In this document: positions 31,220 to 42,491 of the stretch, piece by piece
How positions within the stretch are numbered: position 1 is the first letter of the stretch
How the letters are laid out: the number at the start of each line of letters is the position of its first letter
From: Gnetum montanum
Taxonomy: Eukaryota > Streptophyta > Gnetopsida > Gnetales > Gnetaceae
Reading direction: 5' to 3'
Assembly (NCBI GenBank): GCA_015680685.1
Contig: MNCI01018059.1
Span: 1,318,984-1,382,983, forward strand
DNA length: 64,000 nucleotides
Position numbers and translations under genes: made by a program
The notes under the pieces: model-generated
The model's database searches: none
The model's input: the letters and a program-made list of their open reading frames with translations, nothing else
Told to the model about the DNA's origin: nothing

Positions 31220-33280
31220 TTAGCATGGGGGATATCCCCCATAACTAAATGGTTGAGCATGGAAAGGATTAATGAATGAAAGATGAGGATCCTTGCATGT
31301 TGAAAATATTCAAACTTGATCATACTTACCCCATCAGGGTTCACACACCTGATTATAGTAAGCATAGTGGGGCAATTTATAAGATGTAGTTTCTGGATAA
31401 CGATTTGACCCATTATGATAATTGAGACAATAAGATGTTATGCAAGGATCGGGATGTTGTCCTCCATGCCTGTGTTCATTGGGCCATATGGTTGTTGGAG
31501 TGTTAATTGGTGGCCTTGATGAAGTAACATGAGGTGTTGGGTTTGAAGATAAGGGTGCACCATAGTGTTGGACTTGTGTCGAGTTGGAGGATGCAGTGGC
31601 CTTGGAATTGTGTTATCCCTTCCTATGATCATTTCTAAAGAAGGGATGCCTTCGATGTTGTTGAGGTCTCTCACTGCCATTGGCAATCGTAGCACAAGTA
31701 ATGTTTGGGGGTTGTTGCTATGGTGCAGACACCTTAGGAACAATTGGTGGTGATGTAGAAGGAGGGAAAGGATGAGAATGTTGAAAATTAGGAGAAGTGT
31801 GAGGTACACAAGGTGGTGGTTGTGTTGAGGACATGGGCTGATAGTATTGAGGAGAATGGTAATGCGGTGAGATAGAGTATGTTGACCCAATTGGGGAAAT
31901 AGGATGTTGAACTAGATAAGCATTTGGATTCATGTGATATGAAGGGTGTCTCCAATTTAGAGGTGGCTTCCCCCACAACTGGGATTGTTGCCACTATGAT
32001 TGAACACAGTGTCTCTGTATGAACTCTAGGTGTAACGTGTTTTCCCAATGCTCATATAAATGTAACAGGATTGGGCACTAGCCCTTAAGGTGATTGTATA
32101 GGCAAATGTTGCATTCATACATATGATTGGTAGTTGAGCTCTTATTTTCTTCCTCCATTCTTTCTGAATGTCTAATGATATTTTGTCCTACTTCTCGAGT
32201 TGTCAAAACTCTATCTCCAATAATATTGATATATTCTCCATACTTTTTATGCATCCATTTCAACATCTTATTGATCTTTGCCTCAACTTCCTCTAATGAT
32301 TGTCGTACCAACAAAGATGGTTCTTTCCCCTTATGATAGGTTGATTTCTCCTTTTTATGATCATGGACCTTTGTTAAGTTGAGATTTTGGTCTTGTTGGT
32401 GTTTTTCAACACTCTCCCATCTAGCCATTTCTCCTTCCTCTTTTGCTACCTGCTTAATAAGCTCTTGGAATTGGTGGGTTCGTAGTTTGTAAAGTTGACC
32501 TTGGGCATACATCCCTAGGGTCTCTCTTGTCTCATCACGTAGCCCATCAATAATATGGTACATTAGCCTTTCCTCGGAGAACTCATGGCCTGGACAGTTG
32601 TTTAACAGTGCATAATATCTTTCTAAGGCCATGTCCAAGGGTTCATGTTGTGCTTGTTTCCACTCTTGGATCTATTTCCTCAAGGTTGACACTCTTGCGT
32701 AGGTTTGATATCTTTCGTTAAAAAGTTCTATCATTGTTGGCCAACATCGTATTGAATTTGGTTTTAATGATCTATACCATACTTTTGCTTGACCAAAAAG
32801 TGTCATAGGAAAGCGCTTGAGTTTTTGCCATCTGTTATCAATGTTGTTCCATGTACAAGCATCATACAAGGCTTGTAAATGTTGATGTAGATCTAATTCA
32901 TAACCTCCTGAGAAATTAGGGAAGTTGTTTAAATTGAACCTGGGTAGACGGCTCTCTTTACGATGTCTACGGGAGATTCGAACATCCTTTTGTATTTACG
33001 TTAGGCTTGTAGTGGCCAGTAGGGGTCCATAGTCATTGGGTAAGTTATGCTTTCGTGCGTTGGGACGATGTTGCTTTCATCTATGTTTATAAGAAACCCC
33101 CACCTTGGGTTGCGTACTCCAATATTCATTGTCATATAATTTGTTAGTTCTCCATTGAACTTCCTCACTAGGTGTGGCGTTATTGTAATCTTGTAGGAGA
33201 GGCATGGTTGTGCAATTGTGTGTGAATTTATATGTGACTTTTTATAACTATTTCTTTCTAAAAGATATATCATTAATTCT
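31220..33280 (-). pseudogene. Element D gag (broken)
   Basis: Capsid section 32078-32869: DACTWNNIDNRWQKLKRFP, WYRSLKPNSIRCWPTM, FNERYQTYARVSTLRK, a stop, then HEPLDMALERYYALL, DGLRDETRETLGMYA and KEEGEMARWESVEK. A Lys/Glu-rich segment follows, then the knuckle-like CNICLYNHLKG, where a TAG stands before CP, and a Pro/His/Tyr-rich tail ending SYGGYPPC. There is no protease downstream: after the tail the sequence passes straight into the pyrimidine tract and spacer. The gag is clearly related to A and B but forms its own subgroup with E. Confidence 0.85.
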
Positions 33281-33327
33281 TGTACAGTGACCTTGTATGA
33301 TATAGCTAATCTAGATAACTAGAACTG

Positions 33328-33345
33328 TCCCCAGCAATAGTGCTA
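33328..33345 (-). promoter_or_regulatory. Element D primer binding site (tRNA-Asp type)
   Basis: On the minus strand TAGCACTATTGCTGGGGA, one base inside the LTR. It is a decayed form of TGGCGCCGTTGCCGGGGA. Confidence 0.65.
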
Positions 33346-33346
33346 A

Positions 33347-34151
33347 TGATGAGTGGCGAGGTACCCCTCCACTCAACCATACGAATATGAGCGTTTCACG
33401 CACAATCCAGTTAAACTCTGCAGACGGACTAGTTGTGGTATCTAGACATTTATTCTTAGGTCGTAGTTCGTTGTCTTCCCATCTGGACTAGTGTTAACTT
33501 TGTCACGTATGGTTTAGTCCAGAGTGAGGTATATGATGTGTTCCTATGTTAACGCTACTTCTAGATATAATGTAAAATATCTTTAGTTAAGCTAAGAGGA
33601 AAAGGGAGAGAGAATCTAAACTAGCCTAAGTGCGATGAGCATCCATTCCTTAATCATCCGTACACATCATGGACCTTGTGCACGACTACCACTGGGATTA
33701 CCAAGCGTAGATCCTAAGTACACTACTGGGTTACCAAGTAGTCACACTTAAATGCTCGTGATTAAGTCATACACATTCCATGTTTAGAAAGAGTTTAAGA
33801 TAAGAAGATATTAACTAAGAAAGTAGTAAATGAAAATTAAATAAATAATTAAGCTAAGTGAATGCTACAATGATGAAGTAATCTCAATCTTTATTTCCAG
33901 TCATGTGCGTGTCCAAGTACATCACACTCGAATAAGGATGTCGTACAATTGCAATCACCACACTACGGGTATACACTAGGAGAAAGGGTTGAGAGGAAAA
34001 ACTGGCAGAAAGTCCCTACTTTAACACTAAGAGCTAAAATCAAAACTTAACACACCCAACTCCAATCTGCCCACCTGTTATTTATAGATGAGGAGACAGG
34101 CTACAATATTGCATAAGCGATATCGCGGTTAACTAAAATGGCGACTCATCA
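33347..34151 (-). repeat. Element D right (5') LTR
   Basis: Partner of 25494-26294. Its palindrome area (34101-34127) is reduced to AATATTGCATAAGCGATATCG, so it has lost one module relative to the left LTR. Confidence 0.92.
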
Positions 34152-34740
34152 TAGCTTTAAGGCATCTAAAGCTTCATTTTTTTATGAAGCAGGTAAAGAT
34201 ACATATATCATGAGTAGTCATCGATAAAATTAATGAAATACCTTTGACCATACACATTCATATCTGGACTACAAATATCTGTATGTATGATCTCTAATAT
34301 GTTTGAACTCCTCTTGGCACTTTTCTTTGACATATTTGTCTGCTTTCCCTTTATGCAGTTCACACAAGTGTCAAAGTCAATAAAATCTAGGGTACTAAGT
34401 ACTCCATCATTTACTAATCTATTTATTCTCTCAATAGAGATATGTTCTAATCTATGATGCCATAACATAGAGGATTCTTCATTCATAACACATCTCTTAA
34501 CACCAGCACTATCATGAACATATATAGAAGTATAAGAGGTTTCATTTTGTAAACTAATTTTGAAAAAACCATTTGTTAATGTACCATTTCCAATAAGTTT
34601 AGATCTATAATATAAACTGAATACAATGTCTGAAAAATTAAAGAAAAATCCCAATGATACAAGCCTTGAAATAGAAATTAAATTCCTCGAAAAACTTGGA
34701 ATATAAAATTTCTTTTCCAACTCTAAAAAAAACCACTACT
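34152..34740 (-). pseudogene. Element C integrase N-terminal part
   Basis: Frame 34208-34720 on the minus strand. FYIPSFSRNLISISRLV is the stretch after protease. LWHHRLEHISIERI and CVNCIKGKQ form the HHCC finger (GAG-pre-integrase). IIHTDICSPDM and FINFIDDYS are the first part of the core with its catalytic Asp residues. It breaks off at element D and resumes at 25493. A TGA follows DDYS. Confidence 0.9.
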
Positions 34741-35720
34741 TAAAACTAATTTTCATGTTCCAAATGCCTCCACATGTGAGTGCATCTTGTTGCTTAAATA
34801 GATGCACAACTCACTTTTCACTAGCCTCCTTAGGTTTTGCACCTCCTACAAGGAATTAGTAACATGGATTATAGAATTGAAATTAATTCACCATGTGTTA
34901 TGGTGAACATCAACCATATTAGATTAAAAAAAACAAGTGAGAATTGAGTACCTTTCTTTTCAAGCCATTTCTGATATTTAGGAAAATCCTTCTTTATATT
35001 TCCTTTCTTCTTACAGAAAAAGAATCTAGATTCCTTCTTAATATCAGCTTGTGCAGATAATTTTCCCTTCCACTTATTTTGGCTTACCCCTTATTCTTTC
35101 CTTGTGTAGCCATATGCACACTCTCTCCCACTTCCATAGCAAGTCTACCCTCTTCTTGTACACACATGGTCATTAGTTCATTGATTAACCATTTTTCTCT
35201 ATGTGTGTTATAAGAAATCTTAAAGGGTTTGTACTACTATGGAAGCATTTTCAAGATGTAGTGCACAAGGAAAGACTCTAACATCTCAACCTCACGTCCT
35301 TCTAGCTGAGCCACTATATCCTCATTTTCATGATGTGCTTACACACACCACAGATTTTGGTGAGCTTCATGGATGAAAGTTTCATTATTAAGGTGCTAGC
35401 CAAAGCCTTTTTTGATGACTCGAATTGTTTACCAATTATCTTCATCAAAGCTCATACATTGTAATACTGTTCCAATGAACCACACATACCAACTAGGATC
35501 TTAGTCTTTATGAACATGACACAAAGGTGATTAGATTACTTCTATTTTTCATAAGAACCAACAACATCTGATTGGTTGGTTCCCATAATGGCAAGTGGTT
35601 CATCCTTATGGATAACATAGTTAATGTCCATCTAGCCTAAATGACGGAGAATCCTCTCCTTTCACACCTTATAATTATCACCCTTTAGTTCAGGCATGTC
35701 ACACTTAAAATCAAAGTAGT
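34741..35720 (-). pseudogene. Element C gag and protease remnant
   Basis: Many stops. The clearest landmark on the minus strand is ESRFFFCKKKGNIKKDFPKY at about 34980-35030, a degraded CCHC knuckle of the CxxCKKKGHxKKxC sort typical of copia gag, followed by WLEKKG. The flanking sequence fits a decayed gag upstream and protease downstream, but no active-site triad is legible. Confidence 0.7.
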
Positions 35721-36922
35721 TTACATGTTGTATAACTACATAAATTAAAACATGCTCATGTCACTAAATGAGGTTAAAATGCTATATGACATGTTTACCA
35801 ATGTAAATCATGTAAAAAATATGAATCAAATGACATAAAATTGCTTGTAGGCTAAATTTTAATTTAAATAGATTCATATATCCTTATGATGAAACTATTA
35901 AATTATATCCATTTTCTTAATCCTTGTGGGAAAATTAAGAAAAATAATTTAATACATCATTTTGATTAATCATATTAAATATAACAAAAATTCCTGTGGG
36001 ATAAAATCTATTATATTACATATAATTAATCACAATTTAATGTTTATTTAACTTATGTGATCAAAAGCTTTTAATATATAATTTTGCACAATTAAAGATG
36101 TTGTGACTACTCTCTAATTATACAAAATTATATAGATCACTAGTCATAATTTTTATGCAAAAAAACTATGCATATATCAATGTCACTTTATAGATATATA
36201 CAAAAAAATATGCATAAAATTAATTGTTTCTAAAACAAATTGCCAAATTCTAACATTTTCTTAAAAAATATGGCAATAAACATTAGTTATTTTAGAAATA
36301 TTAATAATAAACAACTTTATTCTCATACTAGAACACAGATGTGGTTATCAATATAAAGGTTATGTGAGGGAGCTATCCTATTAGAAAATACAAACAATAA
36401 TGCAGGAGCTATACTAGAATATTGATCGTAGAGAGCCCATGTAGGGAACAGAGAGGCTATTGTTTCAAAGCATGGGGTCCACCCTTGCAGGTGGGGCAGT
36501 TTCTACCACATGGCCCAGGGACCTTTCTTAGCTTACCTTCCAAGGATAGAGGCCGAAGCACCTCACTGCCCACTCCCTCTTATTTTGATTCTCCATTCCA
36601 TAATCTTTTCCAATAGTGTTTTCAAAGTGGAAAAAAAAGTGGAGAAGATAAAAACACCCAACTATCCAGAATACTATAAAATCCAAGCTAGGAACCACTC
36701 CATAAGCCACGTATCTATTTTAAAATATTTATTAATTTTATCCTAGACAACAAATTCAAAATCAAGCACCATACATAATTCCACAATAAACATTTTCTAG
36801 TAAATAACTGAATTGACTCAAATTCGTCCTAGTTTGACACCATTAACAAATGAAAAATCCATTCTAGTTTGACACCATTATAAAAGCAGCAAAACAAATA
36901 TAGTTAAGCATCAAGACAAAGA
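35721..36922 (-). other. Element C 5' leader and gag start, AT-rich
   Basis: AT-rich, no legible domain. It lies between the primer site and the readable part of gag. A less AT-rich patch at about 36420-36600 holds chance frames on both strands (60-78 codons) without family likeness. That patch could be a captured fragment, but I cannot identify it. Confidence 0.4.
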
Positions 36923-36943
36923 CCAAACCTAGGTCCAATACCA
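36923..36943 (-). promoter_or_regulatory. Element C primer binding site (initiator tRNA-Met type)
   Basis: Minus strand TGGTATTGGACCTAGGTTT, matching the common plant copia form TGGTATCAGAGCCTAGGTT with four differences. It lies two bases inside the LTR. Confidence 0.75.
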
Positions 36944-36945
36944 TA

Positions 36946-37412
36946 TGTTGGAAAAAAATTGTGCAAAAAACATTGGCTAGACGACACAATAACTGAATTG
37001 CACAAGGAATCAAAGATGAAAAAATAAATCAAAACTAACCTCTAGCCATTGATGCCTTTGCGTGAACTTTTTGCAATGAGTGTTTTGATTCTTCTATCAC
37101 ACTGATGCTCAACAACGATGGTGTATGCAAATTCTGCACGTTTGTGATATGGACCAAAACTATAACACTATTGTGATTTCTTCCGGTGCCATTGTGTTCT
37201 CCCATAAAGAACATTTTATAGGCTAGAAAAATGTTAGTTATCAAACTTTTGGTTTAAGTGACAAATATGAGACCACTCTTGTGGTAATCGTTACAAATTG
37301 TTGATTTTTCTATAACAGTCACTTTTATGGAACTGTTACAAATCGTTGTTTTCCTATAATGATCAAATTTATGAAACCATTACAAACCATCAGTTTTCCA
37401 TAAAGAGTTATA
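36946..37412 (-). repeat. Element C right (5') LTR
   Basis: Starts TGTTGGAAAAAAATTG on the plus strand and ends near AGAGTTATA, where the left copy has GGTTGCA. Carries the same triple TTACAAA..GTT repeat as the left LTR. Confidence 0.8.
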
Positions 37413-38748
37413 GGTCAAGCATTTTTTATACCAACGTGGGCATAGGCTTGCTTTCTGAATTTATCAAACTAGTCTTTTGGTATAACAATGAATGGGGATA
37501 CAAGTAACATATCCATTACTTTTGAATCTGGATTTTGGGTTGATCTCTTTCTTTTCCAAGTTGTTTTATGCAGAGAATTTAATCATTGTACTCATCCTAG
37601 CTTTGTTCCAAATGGCTAGCTTATTGTTGCCAAAATTGTTGGTGACTCTGTACATATCTCTTTTGCAAGTTCCAAGTAGTGGTGGAAATGTGTCAATACA
37701 TATCTCTCTCAAATTAAGCCAAGCTCATGCATCACATTTTACCAAGGTAAATTTTCACATATCATTTTGACATTGTTTCATGGACACTTGTGTAGTTTCA
37801 TCCATAGGAAGAATAGGTTAAGCTAAATATCATCTTCCCATTTATTTTGTTTAAAAATATGTGACATACTCATTTATAATTGATTCTCCACATTTACTAA
37901 ATTTGAAATTTTCTTAAATAATACAAGTCATATTGGGACCATTTAACTAGCTTAGTTATATATTTAATATATATATTTGTAAATTGGCCAACATAATCTT
38001 GTAAAAATAGAGTTGAAATTTAGTTCATCTATTGCATTAAAAAAATATCAAAGTTGCCATTTTACCAAATTTTATGTATTCTATAATAATTTTGGTTAGA
38101 TTGCTATGATCGCATGATGAGAAGGAGAAATAATTCCAAGTTTGGTACTAAATCTTATGTTGCATATATATACTCATGTGCCCTTCCAAATTTCATTCCT
38201 TATGTGTTGCAATAAGAAAACAAAAACATAGAATCCATAGATTACTTGGAGTAAATATGTTGGTATTATGCATGAAATACTAAATATTATTTAGTAGATA
38301 TACTCTTCTTGAAAGGCATGAGTTCTTTGTTATAGTCTCATGAATAGTAAAAGGTTCATTACATGCATTATCTTGGGATACAATAGAACCAATGCTGCAA
38401 GATCTCATGTAAAACAAGTTTAATTGAGGGCAACAAAGGCTTTCATTTCTAAATAAAAATTGTGGTCAAATAGGACATTTAATTTAGGAGGAAAATTTTG
38501 CAAGTGGTTAGATAGGTCAGAATATTTGCATTATTAATTTTGTAAAAAGGAATGCTAAAGTTGGTGGTCTTTCATGAATCCATGAGAATGTCAATGAACA
38601 TAGATAGAAATTCATTTTCATTAATTTACCAATATGAGTTCTCACATCAAAGCCACATTTTTTTACTTTTTCTTTCTTTTATTTTGTCATCATATCAATA
38701 TTTTAGATAGATATGAAATTATCAACATGACTAAAATATCATGTTGAT
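37413..38748. other. AT-rich DNA between elements C and E
   Basis: No LTR end, domain or RNA gene seen. A 92-codon hydrophobic frame at 37492-37770 has no recognisable motif and is probably chance. Confidence 0.4.
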
Positions 38749-39624
38749 TGATGAGTCATGGTTTGTTAGGTCCTATTATCATACCCCTATTATTGGACCC
38801 CTATTATTTGAACCATGATACAAGACACCAAGTTTGATAGGTCTCAATATCAGACCCTTGTTATTGGACCCATGATATTGCGTACGTGATATCACAGTTT
38901 GCATGTGATATCGCGTACACGATATCATGGTTCCTGTGTGAGCCTATAAATAAAAGGCGACACACTTGGTTTTGAAATTAGTTCTTAGTCCCTTATCCAA
39001 AATCTTGCAGTTTTTTCCTTCTTAGAGTTAGAATTATTTCTGAGTGCATGCTCGTAGTGTGATGATTGTAATTGTACGACATCCTTTATTCGAGTGTGAC
39101 GTACTTGGACACGCACATGACCAGCAATAAAGATCAAGATTACTTCATCATTGTAGCATCCACTTAGTTTATTTATTTATTTAATTAATTATTATTTATT
39201 TATTTCTTAGTTAATATCTCTCTACCCTTATCTCCTAGTAACACAAAATGAGTACGACTTAATCACGAGCATTTAAGTGTGACTACTTGGTAACCCAATA
39301 GCGTACCTAAGCCATGCNTAAGGAATGGATGCTCATCACACTTAGGCTAGTTTAGATTCTCTCTCACCCTATCTCTCCTAGCTTAGTTAATATTATTTCC
39401 CATCATACCCAGGAGTAGCATTAGTGTAGGAACACATCATACACCTCACTTTGGACTAAACCATATGTGACAAAGCTAATACTAGTCTAGGTGGGAAGAC
39501 AATGAACTGCAACCTACAAGTATGTCTAGATACCACAACTAATCTGTCTATGGAGTTCGACCGGATTGCACGTGAAACGCTCATCTTCGTATGGTTGAGT
39601 GTAGGGGTACCTCGCCACTCATCA
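38749..39624 (+). repeat. Element E 5' LTR
   Basis: Ends TGATGAG and CTCATCA. Two palindrome modules lie at 38871-38895 and 38905-38928, TATAAATA at 38945-38952, 14 bp on from the last module. A single N at 39318 stands where about 54 bp present in the 3' LTR (from GCTTGGTAATCC to GTACGGATGAT) are missing. Confidence 0.9.
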
Positions 39625-40500
39625 TTGGGCCAATGTCCAATCTTGTTACATTTATATAAGCATTGGGGAAACACGTTACACCCAGAGTTTGTACAGAGAT
39701 ACTGTGTTCAATCATAGTGGCAAAAATCCTAGTCGTGGGGGAAGCCATCCCTAAACTGGAGACACCCTTCTTATCATCCGAATCCAAACTCTTATCGAGT
39801 CCAACATCCTGTTTCCCCAACTAGGTCAACATACTCTATCTCATCGCATTATTCTTATTCTCCTTAGTACTATTAGCCCATGTCCTCAACACAACCATTG
39901 CCTTGTGTACCTTACACTTCTCTTGGAATTGAACATTCTCATCCTTTCCCTCCTTCTACATCACCACCAATTGTTCCTAAAGTGTCTGCACCATAGCAAC
40001 AACCTACGAACGTTACTTGTGCTACTATTGCCAATAGCGGTGAGAGGCCTCCTCAACATCGAAAGTGTCCCTTCTTTAGACATGATCGTAGGAAGGGACA
40101 ACATAGTTCCAAGGCCACTACATTTTCCAACTTAGCACAAGTCCCACATTGTGGTGCATCCTTCTCTTTGAACCTGATGCCTTGTGTTACTTCATCAGGG
40201 CCACCAATTAACACTCCAACAACCATATGGCCCAATGAATATAGCCATGGAGGATGACATCTCGATCCTTTCATACCATCTTACGATCTCAAGTATCATA
40301 GTGGGTCAACTCTTTATCCAGGAATCACATCTTATAAATTACCCCACTATGCTTACCATAATTAGGTGTGTGAAATTCAATGGGGTAAGTATGACCAAGT
40401 TTCAATATTTCCAACATGCACAGATCCTCATCTTTCAATTATTAATCCTCACCATGCTCAACCATTTAGTTATGGGGGATATCCCCCATTCTAATAACAA
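39625..40500 (+). pseudogene. Element E gag, C-terminal half
   Basis: Aligns with D's gag from just after the knuckle: TLHPEFVQRYCVQS, then a stop, WGKPSLNWRHPSYH, the Pro/His/Tyr-rich tail, KCPFFRHD and the end FSYGGYPPF. The junction with the LTR at 39624 falls near the CPILLHL equivalent, so the capsid is gone. Several stops. No protease follows. Confidence 0.8.
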
Positions 40501-41849
40501 GTAGGATTAATAAATATTTTTCATTTTCTTTAATTTTACAATTTTTTTATTTTCCAGTTTTTCGCTTTTCAATTTCTTATTTTATCTTTTTGTCTTTTTG
40601 TATTTTTATCTTTTTATAAGTAATCTCATCTATGAATAAAACACTCATGTGGCTCATTGGTTGAGGTGTGTTCTATGTTATTGAGTCTTGAGTGATCAAT
40701 TATTTGGACAGTAAGCCCATTACACCCACTCATCCACTCTACAAATAAGAGGTTCTATTCGAGGGTACAGTGATATTCTTGACATCCTTAAAACTTAAAA
40801 TTAATTTTGTGTTCATTATACCCAGAATGAAGAAGGATGGACCAAGAGGGAATGATTAGGGTCTGACATCAAGGGGACTTTTGGATTCTCTTTGGTGATG
40901 TCTGTGAGAGTTATCATGCAACATGGTTGTACTAAGATCCTTGTAGATCTAATGCAAAATGGGAGTAAGAGTAATGAAAAGGCACTCAAAAATCCAATGT
41001 TGTTTTAGGGGGTCCCACTCGAAAGACATGCACCAATGCCTGAAGGTTGGCGGCTTCTCTAGATTCAACAATCGAAAAAAAAGTAGAAAGAAAGAAAAGA
41101 AAAAAAAGGAAAGTGCCACAAAGCAAAAATCACTCCTCCTTTGAACAAAATGCCAAGTGATCGTACACCTTGTTGTTATGGTACTCTCATAGTCACTCAT
41201 CATGTGATGAAATAATGTGGTGTCACTGATTAGAGGAATGGACTTGGTCCTGATCTTGGAACGATGGGTTAATGACACATTAATCATGCTTTACACGTAG
41301 GATTCACTATGCCCTAGGTTATTTACCTCATGTCCCAATCTCTATAATCCCTTCTATAGTCCATCTCATCTCGCTATTCATGTAATTGTTACTCGTGTCT
41401 TGCATAGCATAGAATTCTTGCCTCATTCTAGTGGTATCTACATGTGTGTGTGTTTTGTGAAACTGGTATGGATTACATTTAACCCTTCTAGTGCTTACGG
41501 ACATTTTAAGGTGTGGTTACGGAAGGGCATTATAGGTTGGAACCTACTTTTGGGAGGACCCATTTGCGTGACTTTTGCAATTTGTACTTGTTGCATACCA
41601 CCACATCATCTTATACCCTCTAAGTACTTCATTGGCAAATCTATTCTTTCCTTTGTCATCATTTTATCAAAGGTTTCTCAAAACCAGGTCTTTTTATGTG
41701 TCACCTAAACAAACTAGGTCCTACATTAAACTTATAGGGCAACTTCCTTGAAAAAATTTCTAACTCTAAGATCATACTATGCAAAGAATTCAACATTTAT
41801 TAAAGGTAATGAGTAAGGTATGAAATCATTGAAATTTTTTCAATAACCT
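40501..41849 (+). other. Element E spacer with conserved noncoding blocks
   Basis: Pyrimidine-rich tract at about 40515-40620, block 1 at 41016-41050, block 2 at 41487-41575 (GCTTACGGACATTTTAAGGTG.., GGGAGGACCCATT). The palindrome and TATA segment expected at about 41710 is deleted; ACTAGGTCCTAC there still matches the left edge of that segment in H. Confidence 0.65.
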
Positions 41850-41879
41850 TACTAACAATTGATCTTTGTGTGATTATAG
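41850..41879 (+). promoter_or_regulatory. Intron 3' end directly before ORF2 of element E
   Basis: TACTAAC at 41850-41856, branch A 24 nt before the AG, then TTTGTGTGATTATAG, with AG at 41878-41879 touching the ORF2 ATG. Nearly identical in layout to element D. Confidence 0.6.
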
Positions 41880-42385
41880 ATGGCCCCTAAAAGAAGACAA
41901 CAAGGAGGACCTTCTCAAGGTGCAACTGAACAACCAGGGGGAGGTAGAGGCCAAGGACTTCATGCAAAACATGCAGAATAAGAGGCATAATCACTTAGAA
42001 TCCATCATGGAACTCCTGTTACTGCATAATCTATCCAAAAAAAGGTGGAGAGGTCAGGGTCCAAGCCTATGAAGAGGAATGATGGCTATTTGCAACATAA
42101 CATGTCAAGGCCAATCAAGTGTTCCTGCAACTGCCATGTTCATGGAAAGTGTCGACTCCATCAAACATTGGAACATCAGCATGGACTACTCATAATCCTT
42201 GGATAGAAGAGGAGAAACATCAAGCGCTTCTTCAACGGTATCAATCTCAGAAGCTTGATTGTGTAGGACAAAGGAGAGGCACCCATAGAGGAGCCACCAC
42301 TACTGGGAACCCCATGAGTTCCACAAGTTTTATCTTTTGTGTCTATGTCCAAATTTTGTTTAATTCTCCATTGTGGTATAAATAA
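41880..42385 (+). pseudogene. Element E ORF2 stub (N-terminus joined to C-terminus)
   Basis: MAPKRRQQGGPSQ and a basic Gly-rich stretch match the start of ORF2 in D and G. The central globular and coiled-coil parts, about 2.2 kb, are deleted. From 42119 the C-terminal signature FLQLPCSWKVSTPSNIG and ALLQRYQSQKLD resumes in another frame and runs to a stop at 42383-42385. Stops lie at about 41979 and 41985. Not functional. Confidence 0.75.
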
Positions 42386-42484
42386 ATTCCTAGTCAGTTA
42401 ATAATCCCATATCTATCCACTGTGTAATCAATTGAACTTATTCCTCACTTTCTTTGACTTGAGGACGAGTTGTTATTCAATCGT

Positions 42485-42491
42485 GGGGGTA
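42485..42491 (+). promoter_or_regulatory. Element E polypurine tract
   Basis: GGGGGTA, in TCAATCGTGGGGGTA|TGATGAG, preceded by CTTGAGGACGAGTTG at about 42459-42473. Confidence 0.75.

Larger units (their letters stand above)
25494..34151 (-). mobile_element. Element D: gag + ORF2 LTR element without pol
   Basis: 8.66 kb, LTRs of 801 and 805 bp. Flanking pentamers are CAGCT (25489-25493) and TAGCT (34152-34156), a target duplication with one C/T change. From the right, its contents are primer site, gag (33280-31220), spacer with conserved blocks, an internal promoter-like segment (29760-29836), an intron-like acceptor and ORF2 (29266-26486). No protease, RT, RNase H or integrase was found. The LTRs are the most alike of all pairs here (about 95% by eye), so D is probably the youngest insertion. 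It has the ends, primer site and tracts of A, so A-type enzymes could have moved it. Confidence 0.92.
5718..37412 (-). mobile_element. Element C: Ty1/copia LTR retrotransposon, split by elements A, B and D
   Basis: Two copies of a roughly 470-480 bp LTR bracket copia gag, integrase, RT and RNase H on the minus strand. The order from the right is LTR (36946-37412), primer site, gag (34741-35720), integrase (34152-34740, continuing at 24601-25493 beyond D), RT and RNase H (23098-24600), the RNase H end (15874-16236 beyond B), polypurine tract and left LTR (5718-6197). Without the three insertions it is about 6.5 kb, a normal copia length. The three gypsy elements sit inside it, so C is the oldest layer. 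Frames are full of stops. The flanks ATGCA (left) and GGTCA (right) do not form a convincing target duplication. Confidence 0.9.

Noticed and set aside
31438-32048. Several overlapping minus-strand frames of 86-150 codons in element D
   Set aside because: Only the Pro/His/Tyr-rich frame matches gag of E; the others are out of frame.
5718-37412. Perfect target duplication for element C
   Set aside because: Flanks ATGCA and GGTCA agree at only two of five positions, so none is claimed.
37492-37770. A 92-codon hydrophobic frame as a membrane protein gene
   Set aside because: No homologous copy in the window, AT-rich composition that favours Leu/Ile/Phe codons, and no recognisable motif.
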